Origin: Gammaproteobacteria bacterium | GTDB lineage: Bacteria > Pseudomonadota > Gammaproteobacteria > Granulosicoccales > Granulosicoccaceae | Assembly (NCBI GenBank): GCA_020444765.1 | Contig: JAGRHW010000081.1 | Location: 1-10,092, forward strand | Reading direction: 5' to 3' | DNA length: 10,092 bases | Shown here: positions 1 through 7,018 of the stretch, one piece after another | How positions within the stretch are numbered: position 1 is the first letter of the stretch | How the letters are laid out: the number at the start of each line of letters is the position of its first letter | Made by a program: the position numbers and the translations under genes | Notes under the pieces: generated by a model | Databases searched by the model: none | Told to the model about the DNA's origin: nothing | What the model saw: the letters and a program-made list of their open reading frames with translations, nothing else

Positions 1-481
1 GGATATCCAGCAGACTTTTCATGTTTTCCAGGGATGGCTGATATCCCCAGACGGCATCCAGCCCTTCGGTGATGTCGAACGGCACGCCGACGCTGCCCAT
101 TAATACAAGCCGTTCAACTCTCGACGGATGTTTGATGGCCATTGCCAGCGCCAGTGCGCCGCCGAAGGAATTGCCCACCACAGCGGCTTTTTCGATCTCC
201 AGAGCATCCAGTAAACCCACCGCCTGAGTCACCCAGTTTTCCATGTTGTACTGGTAATTTTCAGGCCGTTCACTGAAGCCGAAGCCGGCCATATCGGGCG
301 CGATAACGCGGTAGTTGTCGGCCAGCGCCGGCAAGGTCAGGCGCCAATTGGCCCAGGCGCTGACACCCGGTCCGGAACCGTGAATCAACAAGACCGGCTC
401 GCCCTGACCCTGCTCATGGTAATTAGTCATAAGACCCGCGGCTTTTATGCTTTTACCAATTTCCGGGTTTTCGTTTGTCAT
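1..481 (-). CDS. dmpD: 2-hydroxymuconic semialdehyde hydrolase, N-terminal part (cut by window edge)
   Basis: This alpha/beta-hydrolase cleaves 2-hydroxymuconic semialdehyde (or its methyl form) to 2-hydroxypenta-2,4-dienoate and a short acid in the cytoplasmic catechol meta-cleavage pathway. The visible 160 codons show HGSGPGVSAWANW at residues 34-46 (oxyanion-hole region), the nucleophile elbow GNSFGG at 103-108 with Ser105, and LDAVWGYQPS at 141-150, which is typical of DmpD/XylF. The N-terminus (NPEIGKSIKAAG) also lines up with DmpD from its start, so the ATG at 481 is preferred over the in-frame Met18. The catalytic Asp and His and about 120 residues lie beyond the window. Its Shine-Dalgarno is weak (GAGAG). 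It runs in the same direction as the phenol hydroxylase operon but is separated from dmpP by a 206-bp AT-rich gap, so it may have its own promoter. Family assignment is firm; the exact substrate is inferred. Confidence 0.9.
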   Translation of the reverse strand, partial: MTNENPEIGKSIKAAGLMTNYHEQGQGEPVLLIHGSGPGVSAWANWRLTLPALADNYRVIAPDMAGFGFSERPENYQYNMENWVTQAVGLLDALEIEKAAVVGNSFGGALALAMAIKHPSRVERLVLMGSVGVPFDITEGLDAVWGYQPSLENMKSLLDI

Positions 482-527
482 CGTTCTCTCACACCCTGCC
501 ACTTGAACAGAACAGGCTTAATAGCCC

Positions 528-556
528 TTTTTAAATCATGATAAATCGATTATCAA
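528..556 (-). promoter_or_regulatory. Candidate sigma-70-type promoter for dmpD
   Basis: Read on the minus strand, TTGATA (556-551) and TAAAAA (533-528) are separated by 17 bp, giving 5/6 and 4/6 matches to the -35 and -10 hexamers. They sit about 45 bp upstream of the dmpD ATG in the AT-rich gap of 482-687. Two ATCGAT copies (545-550 and 564-569) are 19 bp apart in the same stretch. In such AT-rich DNA chance matches are common, so this is only a candidate. I see no gene in the 482-687 gap. Confidence 0.25.
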
Positions 557-687
557 TATTTTTATCGATATTTTTAATCATTGTCGTTTTTTATCGCATC
601 GCAGCATTCAAATAATGAGAAAAAGCCCTGCAATCCTTTAAACTGAAATCGGTTTCATGCATTTTCCCAACTCCGCAGCAGCAATGA

Positions 688-1755
688 TCATCCAAGCGTT
701 TTGAACAAAGGACTACGGCTTGCATTATCCCGGTTTGCCCGCGTATAGAACTGCTCCAGATAAATATCCCGTTCAAACAAGCGCCCCTGCATCAAGGTGG
801 TAATACAGGCGTCGATCATCGGCGGCGGCCCGCACAAATAGGCTTTGTGGCCGGCGAACATACCGTTGAAATGCGTCTTGGCCGCCTCATGAACAAAACC
901 GCGTGAACCCTCCCAGCCGGAATCCTCGGGCTCTTCCGACAACACCGGCAGGTAATGGAAGTTGGCGTGCTCGCGCTCCAGCTCACGGAACAGCTCGGCG
1001 TAATACAACTCGTTCTGATTGCGCGCGCCGTAAATCAGCGTGACTTCGCGCGTTTCCCCACGTTCGAATAAATCCAGCACCATTGATTTCGGGCTCGACA
1101 AGCCGGAACCCCCGGCGAGGAAAATCATCGGCTCCGGCGCGGATTCGCGGACAAAGAAGCGCCCGTACGGTCCGCTGAACTTCAGCTCGTCGCCCACCTG
1201 CAACTCATTGTGCAGATAAGTGGTTGCCGGGCCGCCCTCGACCAGCGCCACATTCAGCTCGATCAGATTCTTTTCGGACGGCGGGTTGGCAATCGAAAAC
1301 GCGCGCGGCTCGTCTTCCATCCCCGGCAACAGCAGGTTGATATAGTGGCCAGCCTGAAAACCCAGCCCGTCGTGCTCGATGGCAAGAAAAATACTTTTGA
1401 TGCGCGGCGTAAGGGTTTCGATACGACTGACCACCGCGGTGTAATCGCGCACCGCGAAACGCTTCGCGTCAGGATCTTCCTCCACATCGGCCTCGATAAC
1501 CACATCCGACAAGGCCGTGGCGCAGCAGGCCAGGCATTTACCCTCGTCGCGCTCCACCGGCAGCAAGGCAAAATCCGAGGCTTCGCCGTGGTCGATATCG
1601 CCTTCCAGCACCTCGACCTTGCAGGTCCCGCACAGGCCGTGGCCACAGGCATGCGGCAAATAGATGCCGGCGCGCAGCGCCGCATCCAGCAACGTCTGCC
1701 CTTCTTCCACATCGACCCGCTCCTCCAGCGGCTCTATGGTGATTTCAAAACTCAT
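688..1755 (-). CDS. dmpP: Phenol hydroxylase reductase component P5 (FAD and [2Fe-2S])
   Basis: This cytoplasmic reductase takes electrons from NADH through FAD and a [2Fe-2S] cluster to the diiron hydroxylase. The 355-residue protein has a plant-type ferredoxin domain first, with cluster ligands Cys37, Cys42, Cys45 and Cys77. The FAD-binding motif RAFSIAN is at 151-157, a nucleotide-binding GGSG at 215-218, and CGPPPM at 308-313 near the end. Length and domain order match DmpP (about 350 residues). The frame stays open upstream to 1935, but that stretch overlaps dmpO and does not look like this family. The ATG at 1755 follows GGGGAG with 6-nt spacing, and MSFEITIEP is the expected N-terminus. 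It is the last phenol hydroxylase gene, 61 bp after dmpO. Extra cysteines (74 and 78) flank the fourth ligand. Confidence 0.97.
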   Translation of the reverse strand: MSFEITIEPLEERVDVEEGQTLLDAALRAGIYLPHACGHGLCGTCKVEVLEGDIDHGEASDFALLPVERDEGKCLACCATALSDVVIEADVEEDPDAKRFAVRDYTAVVSRIETLTPRIKSIFLAIEHDGLGFQAGHYINLLLPGMEDEPRAFSIANPPSEKNLIELNVALVEGGPATTYLHNELQVGDELKFSGPYGRFFVRESAPEPMIFLAGGSGLSSPKSMVLDLFERGETREVTLIYGARNQNELYYAELFRELEREHANFHYLPVLSEEPEDSGWEGSRGFVHEAAKTHFNGMFAGHKAYLCGPPPMIDACITTLMQGRLFERDIYLEQFYTRANRDNASRSPLFKTLG

Positions 1756-1810
1756 ATCTGACTCCCCGAAAGCGGACGGGCCGATGCCCGCCCGCGATGA
1801 CGCGTGATTC

Positions 1811-1827
1811 CCGGCATTAATTGCCGG
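1811..1827 (-). other. Hairpin at the dmpO stop codon
   Basis: CCGGCA (1811-1816) and TGCCGG (1822-1827) form a perfect 6-bp inverted repeat with a 5-nt loop that includes the TAA stop of dmpO. There is no T-run after it, so it is not a standard intrinsic terminator. It could protect the upstream mRNA end or tune dmpP expression. Confidence 0.4.
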
Positions 1828-2176
1828 TGTGTTTATAGCCGTCGAGACCCGGCGTGCGAAAACGCAGTAATGATTTATGCACGACGCCGTTTTCGTCCAG
1901 ACTCTTTTCCGGGTCCGGCGTGAAGGGTTCGTCATTCAACAGCCACTCGGCTTTGCTCCAGTCGATCTGCGGAAAATCCGGATGCGGGCCGAGCACGCTC
2001 GGCAACACCTCGCTCAGCAAGGCGCCGAAAGGCATCTGCGGCGGCAAGGGATACGCATTGGCCGAGCAAATCGAGGTGTGGTGATCCCAGCCGACATAGA
2101 CCAAACGGTTGCCGTGAAATTTATCTTCAGTGTCCATCATGCGGACGGGGTAATCCCCCAGACTTTTAACCGTCAT
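1817..2176 (-). CDS. dmpO: Phenol hydroxylase gamma subunit P4
   Basis: This 119-residue protein is the small gamma subunit of the (alpha-beta-gamma)2 phenol hydroxylase. Its exact chemical role is not settled in the family, but it is needed for activity. The start MTVKSLGDYPV, the LVYVGWDHHTSICSANAYPLP segment at about residues 25-45 and the DWSKAEWLLN segment in the second half are characteristic of DmpO-type proteins. The ATG at 2176 has a strong AAGGAGG Shine-Dalgarno just upstream, inside the 12-bp gap after dmpN. It lies between the alpha subunit and the reductase, the standard place for P4. Length agrees with the family (about 118). Nothing appears broken. Confidence 0.95.
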   Translation of the reverse strand: MTVKSLGDYPVRMMDTEDKFHGNRLVYVGWDHHTSICSANAYPLPPQMPFGALLSEVLPSVLGPHPDFPQIDWSKAEWLLNDEPFTPDPEKSLDENGVVHKSLLRFRTPGLDGYKHTGN

Positions 2177-2188
2177 GCTCTCTCCTCC

Positions 2189-3721
2189 TTAGGCTGTCGC
2201 GGCGGTTGGCGCGGTTTCGCTGGCTTCGCCATGCATGGCTTTCCAGCGTGTTTCGTCGGCTGAACCGGAATAATCCCCGGTGTCTTCCGGCTTCATGTGA
2301 TACCAGGCCAGCACGTCAGGGATTTCCGCACCACCGCAATTGCCCTGGAAGATCTGGTGCACCGGCAACCAGGCCTGAGCGTATTTTTCCGGCTCGTGGT
2401 CGAAGATATCCTTGCAGCCGTCCGAGCACATATGGAAACGCTCGCCCTGGAATACCGAACTGCGATAGGCGATCTGCATGGGGTCACCCTTGCTGACTTC
2501 GGTAAAGCCCATCGGGATCTGGCAAACCTGGCACAGCTGCGGCAGACCCATATTAAAGAAGCGCTTGCCTTCAGCCGCCATATCACGCCACATCTCAATA
2601 CGCGGGCGATAATATTTATCGAAGGTATTGGGGTATTTCTCGCTCAGCCAGTCCATTTTCTTCTCGGTCGGCAGGCCCACATTGAATGCCGCGGCATGGA
2701 TATAGTTGTAGAAAATACCCCATACCTGATGACTCAGATGCTCTGCTTCGGCGGTCGCCACCTCATGGTATTTCGGCATACGCAGACCGTAACGCCCCAG
2801 ATCATTGAACAAGGCACCGGCGTTTTCAGTGAAATAAATATCCCACGCTTCCTTCCAGGACATCGGGCTTTCCGGCAGCATGTAATCCTGCATCATGGAA
2901 ACCAGGCCTAGCACCCGGTAGGCACGCCAGAAGTGTTTGTCAATCCAGCCTTGCACTATCGGCAAGTTGTCTTCGTGTTGCTCAAGAAGGAATTTGATGA
3001 TTTCCAGCCCCAGCGTCATGTGCCTCGATTCATCCGATTGCGCGGAGAAACCGAAGGTCACGGTTGCCATATCGCCGTTATAGGCCGCGCCGGACATAAA
3101 CGGCACGAACAGCAGATTGGTCAGCACATATTCAAAGGCGAAAGAGACCGAGGTAATGAACTCGAACGGCCCGGCGGATTTTGCATCGTCGAAATACGAC
3201 TTCGGCACCGACAGATACCAGACCCGATCATGCATATGGAAAGGATCATGCAGACCGTTGAAGTGCTTGTTGTAATGGCTGATGGTGTGGATTTGTGTCT
3301 GCGCGTGACGCAGCTCATCAATGGATTGCATCTGGCAGGCGATTTGCGCGCCCTCGCCACTGAACTGACGGGCCAGTCTTGCAAAACCGCGATGCGCCTG
3401 ATATTCCAGCGGGCTGACGCCCTGAATAAACAGCTTCAGCGCATTGATGTAACTGGCATCAGTAATGCCCAGGTGCGCGTTGTTCTGCGCAAAGGAATCC
3501 ATTACCGCGTACAGTTTTTTGTCTTTTTCCGCCTGATATTTCCAGTAGGCATCCACGGTCAGACGGAACGGGTCTTCCCACTTGCTCCAATCGGTGATCT
3601 TGATGCCCTCATAGGTTTCGTTGGAGAACACATCCGATTTTTTCTGGTAGGTCGGTTCCCAGCCAAGCCCGCGCGTCAGCAGCTCATAGCGTTTGCGCAT
3701 ATTCAGTCGTTTTTTGCTCAT
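2189..3721 (-). CDS. dmpN: Phenol hydroxylase alpha subunit P3 (diiron oxygenase)
   Basis: This large subunit carries the non-haem diiron centre that hydroxylates phenol (and often methylphenols) to catechol with O2 and electrons from DmpP. In the 510-residue protein the six iron ligands are visible: Glu106, then Glu136 and His139 in DELRH, Glu197 in FAFEYVL, and Glu231 and His234 in DESRH. The C-terminal part keeps a probable zinc site, Cys397/Cys400 and Cys432/Cys436, followed by a YHS-like stretch. This matches soluble phenol hydroxylases of the DmpN/PHH group and separates it from toluene 4-monooxygenase alpha subunits. The start at 3721 (MSKKRLNMRKRYELL) follows a GAGG site and lies 17 bp after dmpM. 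The length fits the family (about 510-520), and all key residues are intact, so the enzyme should be functional. Phenol is the likely but unproven substrate. Confidence 0.98.
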   Translation of the reverse strand: MSKKRLNMRKRYELLTRGLGWEPTYQKKSDVFSNETYEGIKITDWSKWEDPFRLTVDAYWKYQAEKDKKLYAVMDSFAQNNAHLGITDASYINALKLFIQGVSPLEYQAHRGFARLARQFSGEGAQIACQMQSIDELRHAQTQIHTISHYNKHFNGLHDPFHMHDRVWYLSVPKSYFDDAKSAGPFEFITSVSFAFEYVLTNLLFVPFMSGAAYNGDMATVTFGFSAQSDESRHMTLGLEIIKFLLEQHEDNLPIVQGWIDKHFWRAYRVLGLVSMMQDYMLPESPMSWKEAWDIYFTENAGALFNDLGRYGLRMPKYHEVATAEAEHLSHQVWGIFYNYIHAAAFNVGLPTEKKMDWLSEKYPNTFDKYYRPRIEMWRDMAAEGKRFFNMGLPQLCQVCQIPMGFTEVSKGDPMQIAYRSSVFQGERFHMCSDGCKDIFDHEPEKYAQAWLPVHQIFQGNCGGAEIPDVLAWYHMKPEDTGDYSGSADETRWKAMHGEASETAPTAATA

Positions 3722-3738
3722 GTATTCAAACCTCGTAA

Positions 3739-4011
3739 TCAGTGACGTGAAAGACGGAAGACGTCGTCGTCCTCGTCAATGTTGCCGGACAGGGAAACCA
3801 GATTGATGTGCAGTTCCTGCAGATCCACTTCGCGTCCGGCCTGGGCCTCAACATCCTCGCGGCGGATAAGAATCTCGCCGGTGGCGTCAAAGCGCACCAT
3901 ACCTGGTTGATAATCCACGCTGATATCGCTGTTTGCCTGCTCGATGGCATCGATAAACGGGCGCGCGTCATTGGTGTTCTGAAGTATCAGAAAAACTTTT
4001 CCATCACTCAT
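3739..4011 (-). CDS. dmpM: Phenol hydroxylase effector protein P2
   Basis: This is the cofactor-free regulatory (effector) protein of the MmoB/DmpM family, which binds the hydroxylase and tunes access of O2 and substrate to the diiron site. The 90-residue sequence begins MSDGKVFLILQNTNDARPFIDAI, a typical DmpM N-terminus. It continues with the PGMVRFDATGEILIRRE strand region at about 36-52 and an acidic tail with four acids in a row (EDDD). The ATG at 4011 lies only 3 bp after the dmpL stop, and its GGAG site is inside the end of dmpL, which suggests translational coupling. Length matches the family (about 90). Confidence 0.96.
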   Translation of the reverse strand: MSDGKVFLILQNTNDARPFIDAIEQANSDISVDYQPGMVRFDATGEILIRREDVEAQAGREVDLQELHINLVSLSGNIDEDDDVFRLSRH

Positions 4012-4014
4012 GAT

Positions 4015-5016
4015 CTACTCCACACTCAGGCCGTTTTTGTTGAGCCGTGCTTGCAGTGTCTTGGCAACATCCGCCAGACGCGCCTCGCCTTCGTCATCCA
4101 GCGCAAGTTTGGCGACCGGCAACAGGGCTTCCTGCAGGCGCTGCATCCACTTGACCACCCAGGCTTGCAGTAACTCCTGGTTGGCGGTGGATTCCGCGGC
4201 CGTCACCTTGACCAGCTGATTGGTCCAGCGTTCGGTTTCGCTATACCAGTCGCTCATCAGCTGAGTCATCAGCAGAAACGGTGTGCCGCCCTGGCGATTC
4301 AGCGCAGGAATAAACTCGCGGTAGATCAGTGGATACAACAAGCCGTCCATCACGATGTTTTGCGCCACCATGATTTCAAACCAGTCCTCCAGTACGAAGA
4401 TATCCTCCATCGCATGACGCAGCGGTTGCCAGGTCGGGTCGTTGAGCCAGGCTTCGCGCGCTGCCACCAGGCTCGTCTCTTCATTGCCGTCGAGCATCAG
4501 CGCAATGCGCGAGAGGTACTGCGCCATGCCGATACGATCGAGCCCGTTAAACGAAGCCAGCGAGGTAATCGTCGCGCCGTAACCACGGTCACAGATATCC
4601 TGATTACTGATATTCGCGCCATATTCAACGTGACGCAGCGGGATAAGCACCTGACGCGCCTTGTCGCGCAGCGCTTCCGGCACGGCGCCCAGCAGATCAT
4701 TGTCTTCGATCAGCTCGAAGTTCTTCTCCATGCTTTCCTGCTGACGCGCGCGTGCCGACACATAGCTGGTGTAGTAATACTGGCGCGGGTCCATAAAGCT
4801 GTACCAGTCCTGCATTACGATGGCGGTGCGTGAAGCATCGAACAGTTCCTTGTCCGGCTCCCAGGTCGGTGCGTAGTGGAAGTTTTCCGTCGGTTGCACG
4901 TCATAAACGGCTTCCTGGTAGCGCGTGGCCGGTTTGTCCGGACCGATGCGCCGCTCGATATGCGCGTAATTGACTCGCGCCGGTTTGATTTGCCGTGAGG
5001 CAATCTGTATGGACAT
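4015..5016 (-). CDS. dmpL: Phenol hydroxylase beta subunit P1
   Basis: This beta subunit has the ferritin-like fold of the alpha subunit but no metal site, and it forms part of the (alpha-beta-gamma)2 hydroxylase core. The 333-residue length is close to DmpL (331). Recognisable stretches are the N-terminal IKPARVNYAHIERRIG (residues 10-25), the RTAIVMQDWYSFMDPRQYYY region at about 63-82, and DWFEIMVAQNIVMDGLLYPL near 210-230. The ATG at 5016 follows an AGGGGGAACC site. The gene is 52 bp from dmpK and almost abuts dmpM. No frameshift or loss of the usual sequence is seen. Confidence 0.96.
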   Translation of the reverse strand: MSIQIASRQIKPARVNYAHIERRIGPDKPATRYQEAVYDVQPTENFHYAPTWEPDKELFDASRTAIVMQDWYSFMDPRQYYYTSYVSARARQQESMEKNFELIEDNDLLGAVPEALRDKARQVLIPLRHVEYGANISNQDICDRGYGATITSLASFNGLDRIGMAQYLSRIALMLDGNEETSLVAAREAWLNDPTWQPLRHAMEDIFVLEDWFEIMVAQNIVMDGLLYPLIYREFIPALNRQGGTPFLLMTQLMSDWYSETERWTNQLVKVTAAESTANQELLQAWVVKWMQRLQEALLPVAKLALDDEGEARLADVAKTLQARLNKNGLSVE

Positions 5017-5068
5017 GGTTCCCCCTGATAGTCTCCGTTAATGGATGATATTGTCGATTGGCATGTGC

Positions 5069-5314
5069 TCAGGCCCGCGGGCCTTCACGCCACTTGAGCT
5101 TGTCGAGATCGACCCGCGCGGCCTCTTCATGGGTCAGCTCGCGGGTTTTGTTCTTTTGGCAAAAAAGACGGAATTGCGGATAAGGCAGGACGAGTTCCAC
5201 GTACAGCGTGGGGTCGTCGATCGAGAACTCGAACTCGACGAGCCGGTCGGGTCTTACATGGGTAACACGGACGTAGCGGGTCGCCTGTGTGTAATCGCGG
5301 TTCTGGTCGCTCAT
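5069..5314 (-). CDS. dmpK: Phenol hydroxylase assembly protein P0
   Basis: This small protein is needed in the Pseudomonas system to build active hydroxylase (probably iron loading or assembly), but it is not part of the final enzyme. The 81-residue sequence has the family core RPDRLVEFEFSIDDPTLYVELVLPYPQF at about residues 21-48, followed by FCQKN and a charged C-terminus. The ATG at 5314 has a strong GGGGAGGAG Shine-Dalgarno. It is the first gene of the operon, and its promoter region lies at 5363-5512. It is slightly shorter than typical DmpK (about 90 residues), with the difference at the ends. Confidence 0.93.
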   Translation of the reverse strand: MSDQNRDYTQATRYVRVTHVRPDRLVEFEFSIDDPTLYVELVLPYPQFRLFCQKNKTRELTHEEAARVDLDKLKWREGPRA

Positions 5315-5374
5315 TCTCTCCTCCCCTTCAGTCTATTCGCCCCCGTTCTGCGGGAGTCTCTGCGAAGAGTTAGA

Positions 5375-5389
5375 GCAAGCGTCGTGCAC
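5375..5389 (-). promoter_or_regulatory. Sigma-54 (-24/-12)-like promoter of the phenol hydroxylase operon
   Basis: On the minus strand this reads GTGCACGACGCTTGC. The -12 element (TTGC, 5378-5375), the CACG and the spacing fit the sigma-54 consensus TGGCACG-N4-TTGC. The first two bases of the -24 box are GT instead of TG, which breaks the usual GG pair. The predicted start of transcription is near 5363, about 50 nt before the dmpK ATG. Known dmp operons use such a promoter, and the boxes upstream support it. The imperfect -24 box keeps confidence moderate. Confidence 0.6.
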
Positions 5390-5465
5390 AAATTATAAAA
5401 GTGAATTTTTCCCTTTATTTACCAGTACTTGCGATATCATTCAAATATTCTTCAGACTTTTCTGT

Positions 5466-5512
5466 TTGATGACTTCATCAGCCTGAAACAGAAAATTTGA
5501 TCAAATCATAAA
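5466..5512. promoter_or_regulatory. Pair of XylR/DmpR-type upstream activating sequences
   Basis: Two 16-bp boxes resemble the XylR/DmpR palindrome TTGATCAATTGATCAA: 5466-5481 (TTGATGACTTCATCAG, 12/16) and 5497-5512 (TTGATCAAATCATAAA, 13/16). The second overlaps a perfect 12-bp palindrome at 5495-5506. Their starts are 31 bp apart, about three helical turns, as in known double sites. Their centres lie at about -110 and -141 from the predicted start at 5363, which is the usual place for such enhancers. The AT-rich stretch between them and the promoter could be bent, but I see no clean IHF consensus. The regulator gene itself is not in the window. Confidence 0.6.
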
Positions 5513-5558
5513 ATTTACTGCACTGTAGCAGAGCACACGAAAGCGGTTATTATCGACA

Positions 5559-5587
5559 GTCTGCTTACAGACCAGACGCCCCGTCTG
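5559..5587. repeat. Four-arm GTCTG/CAGAC repeat before the DUF72 gene
   Basis: GTCTG (5559-5563), CAGAC (5568-5572), CAGACG (5573-5578) and CGTCTG (5582-5587) form two adjacent perfect hairpins with loops of 4 and 3 nt. The two inner arms are also tandem direct repeats, and the outer arms can pair with either inner arm. It ends 39 bp before the DUF72 start, so it may be an operator or lie in the leader RNA. No function is known to me. Confidence 0.45.
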
Positions 5588-5626
5588 TTAAGCTCACCCG
5601 AAAACGAAACGAATAAAATCCCGATC

Positions 5627-6469
5627 ATGCACTACTACATCGGTCTGCCGGAATGGCGACACCCAAACTGGTATGCCGAAGGCAATCAACCGGACCAGCC
5701 ACTGAAAATCTACTCGCGGCACTTCAACTCAGTGGAAGGCAACACCAGTTTTTACGCCTTGCCGGGTGAGTCCACCGTGGCGAACTGGCAGCAAAACACA
5801 CCCGAGAATTTTCGCTTTTGTTTTAAATTTCCGAAAACGATCTCCCACGACGCGCAGTTGCGGCACTGCTTCGCCGACGTTCATGCCTTTCTTGACAGGC
5901 TGTCGCCACTGACTGAAAAGCTCGGGCTGCTCTGGTTGCAGATGGGACCGGGTTTCGGTCCGCAAAACCTGTCGGAACTGGACGCCTTTCTGCAACGATT
6001 GCCGAACGATTTCCGCTACGGTATCGAAGTCAGGCACGAAGGATTCTTCAAAAAGGATGATGCGGAAATCCGTTTCAACCAACTGCTGATGGATAAAGCG
6101 GTCAACCGCGTGATGTTTGATACCCGAAGCATCTTCGCCCATCCCGGATCGGACCCGGCCAGCCTGGAAGCACAGAGGAAAAAACCCGGACATCCGCTGC
6201 ATGTACTGGCCACCGGCGAACAACCCATGCTGCGCTTTATCAGCCCGATGGATATCAGCCTGGTCGACAAGGAGCTGCGCCAGTGGGCCGGAAAAACTCA
6301 CCAATGGCTGACGGAAGGAAAAACGCCGTATCTGTTTTTCCATACACCGGACAAACGCCATGCGCCGCAACTGGCGCTACGCTTTTCGCAACTCCTCGCC
6401 GGGATCGACCCGCAAATACAGGCCGTAACACTCTGGCCGGCACAACCGCAGCAGGAGGGCTTGTGGTAA
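5627..6469 (+). CDS. DUF72 (YecE-like) family protein
   Basis: This 280-residue cytoplasmic protein belongs to the DUF72 family, whose members are predicted to have a TIM-barrel fold and have no settled biochemical role. The family pattern is visible: YIGLPEWRHPNWYAEG at residues 4-19, NSVEGNTSFYALP at about 34-46 (usually VEiNsTFY), FRFCFKFPKTISHD near 63-76, and the C-terminal FFHTPDKRHAP, where the family keeps N/H residues. Length is close to E. coli YecE (about 270). The ATG at 5627 begins right at the conserved first strand, but there is no clear Shine-Dalgarno before it. It is divergent from the phenol operon and converges with cynS. I see no link to phenol breakdown, so it is probably an unrelated neighbour. 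Confidence 0.88.
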   Translation: MHYYIGLPEWRHPNWYAEGNQPDQPLKIYSRHFNSVEGNTSFYALPGESTVANWQQNTPENFRFCFKFPKTISHDAQLRHCFADVHAFLDRLSPLTEKLGLLWLQMGPGFGPQNLSELDAFLQRLPNDFRYGIEVRHEGFFKKDDAEIRFNQLLMDKAVNRVMFDTRSIFAHPGSDPASLEAQRKKPGHPLHVLATGEQPMLRFISPMDISLVDKELRQWAGKTHQWLTEGKTPYLFFHTPDKRHAPQLALRFSQLLAGIDPQIQAVTLWPAQPQQEGLW

Positions 6470-6481
6470 TACAGCAAGCCC
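6457..6481. terminator. Inverted repeat at the DUF72/cynS convergent junction
   Basis: GGGCTTG (6457-6463) and CAAGCCC (6475-6481) make a perfect 7-bp stem with an 11-nt loop that includes the DUF72 stop codon. It lies 14 bp past the cynS stop. Neither strand has a T-run after it, so it is at best a weak bidirectional terminator for the two converging genes. Confidence 0.35.
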
Positions 6482-6494
6482 GAACTTGACCGCC

Positions 6495-6938
6495 TTACCA
6501 GGATCTGTAAGGCAGAAATTTGCCGTTCATGGTAATCAGTACGCGATCACCAGCCGGGTTTTCCTCCTTGTCGATGTGCATGGAGAAATCAATCGCACTC
6601 ATGATGCCATCGCCGAATTTTTCGTGAATAATGGCCTTCATGGTCGGACCATACACGCCAATAGCTTCATAAAAACGGTAGATAACCGGGTCCGTCGGGA
6701 TGACTTTATCCCACTCCTTGGTAGGACATGCCATCAGTGTAGCCTTGGCTTCCGCGGGAAGACCAAGATAAGCCACCAGCTTTTCGGCCGGCTCTTCCTT
6801 CAGGCTGTTCATCCCCAGACAGACCGAGGTTATAAACACGGGCGCAAGTCCGACCCCGTCGGCAATCGCCTCCCAGCTAACGCCCATTTCAGCTTTTTTT
6901 ACCATGATTATTTCAGTCAATTCGATTTTGCTTAGCAT
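6495..6938 (-). CDS. cynS: Cyanase (cyanate hydratase)
   Basis: Cyanase converts cyanate and bicarbonate to ammonia and CO2 (via carbamate), detoxifying cyanate and supplying nitrogen. It acts in the cytoplasm as a homodecamer. The protein starting at 6938 has 147 residues: an N-terminal helical domain with SWEAIADGVGLAPVFIT (21-37), then the catalytic domain PTDPVIYRFYEAIGVYG (81-97) and HEKFGDGIMSAIDF (105-118). Catalytic Arg88, Glu91 and Ser114 correspond to E. coli Arg96, Glu99 and Ser122. An in-frame ATG at 6971 would add 11 residues, but it has no Shine-Dalgarno. The ATG at 6938 has GGGGA with 7-nt spacing and gives the usual family length. No cynT carbonic anhydrase, cynX or cyanate transporter gene is next to it; the gene stands alone, divergent from the osmC operon. 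Confidence 0.96.
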   Translation of the reverse strand: MLSKIELTEIIMVKKAEMGVSWEAIADGVGLAPVFITSVCLGMNSLKEEPAEKLVAYLGLPAEAKATLMACPTKEWDKVIPTDPVIYRFYEAIGVYGPTMKAIIHEKFGDGIMSAIDFSMHIDKEENPAGDRVLITMNGKFLPYRSW

Positions 6939-7018
6939 TATGGTTTCCCCATCAACACGGCCCTTGGGCACATTAGAAGTAGTCTTGCCGAGGACGGGTT
7001 AATCATTAAGCTTGCCAA

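Noticed and set aside
644..657. Short inverted repeat TGAAA-N4-TTTCA after dmpP as a terminator
   Set aside because: The stem is only 5 bp and AT-rich with no following T-run on the minus strand, so it is too weak to call.
591..776. Small minus-strand frame overlapping the end of dmpP
   Set aside because: It overlaps the conserved dmpP C-terminus, has no good ribosome site, and its product has no recognisable features.
1756..1935. Upstream extension of the dmpP reading frame
   Set aside because: It overlaps dmpO in another frame, adds sequence unlike any ferredoxin reductase, and the ATG at 1755 has a good Shine-Dalgarno and the expected N-terminus.
2933..3745. Long open frame on the plus strand (270 codons)
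   Set aside because: It lies antisense to dmpN, whose diiron and zinc ligands are all present; no domain is seen in the antisense product.
6939..6971. Earlier in-frame start for cynS at 6971
   Set aside because: There is no ribosome binding site before it, and the shorter form matches the family length and has GGGGA at the right distance.
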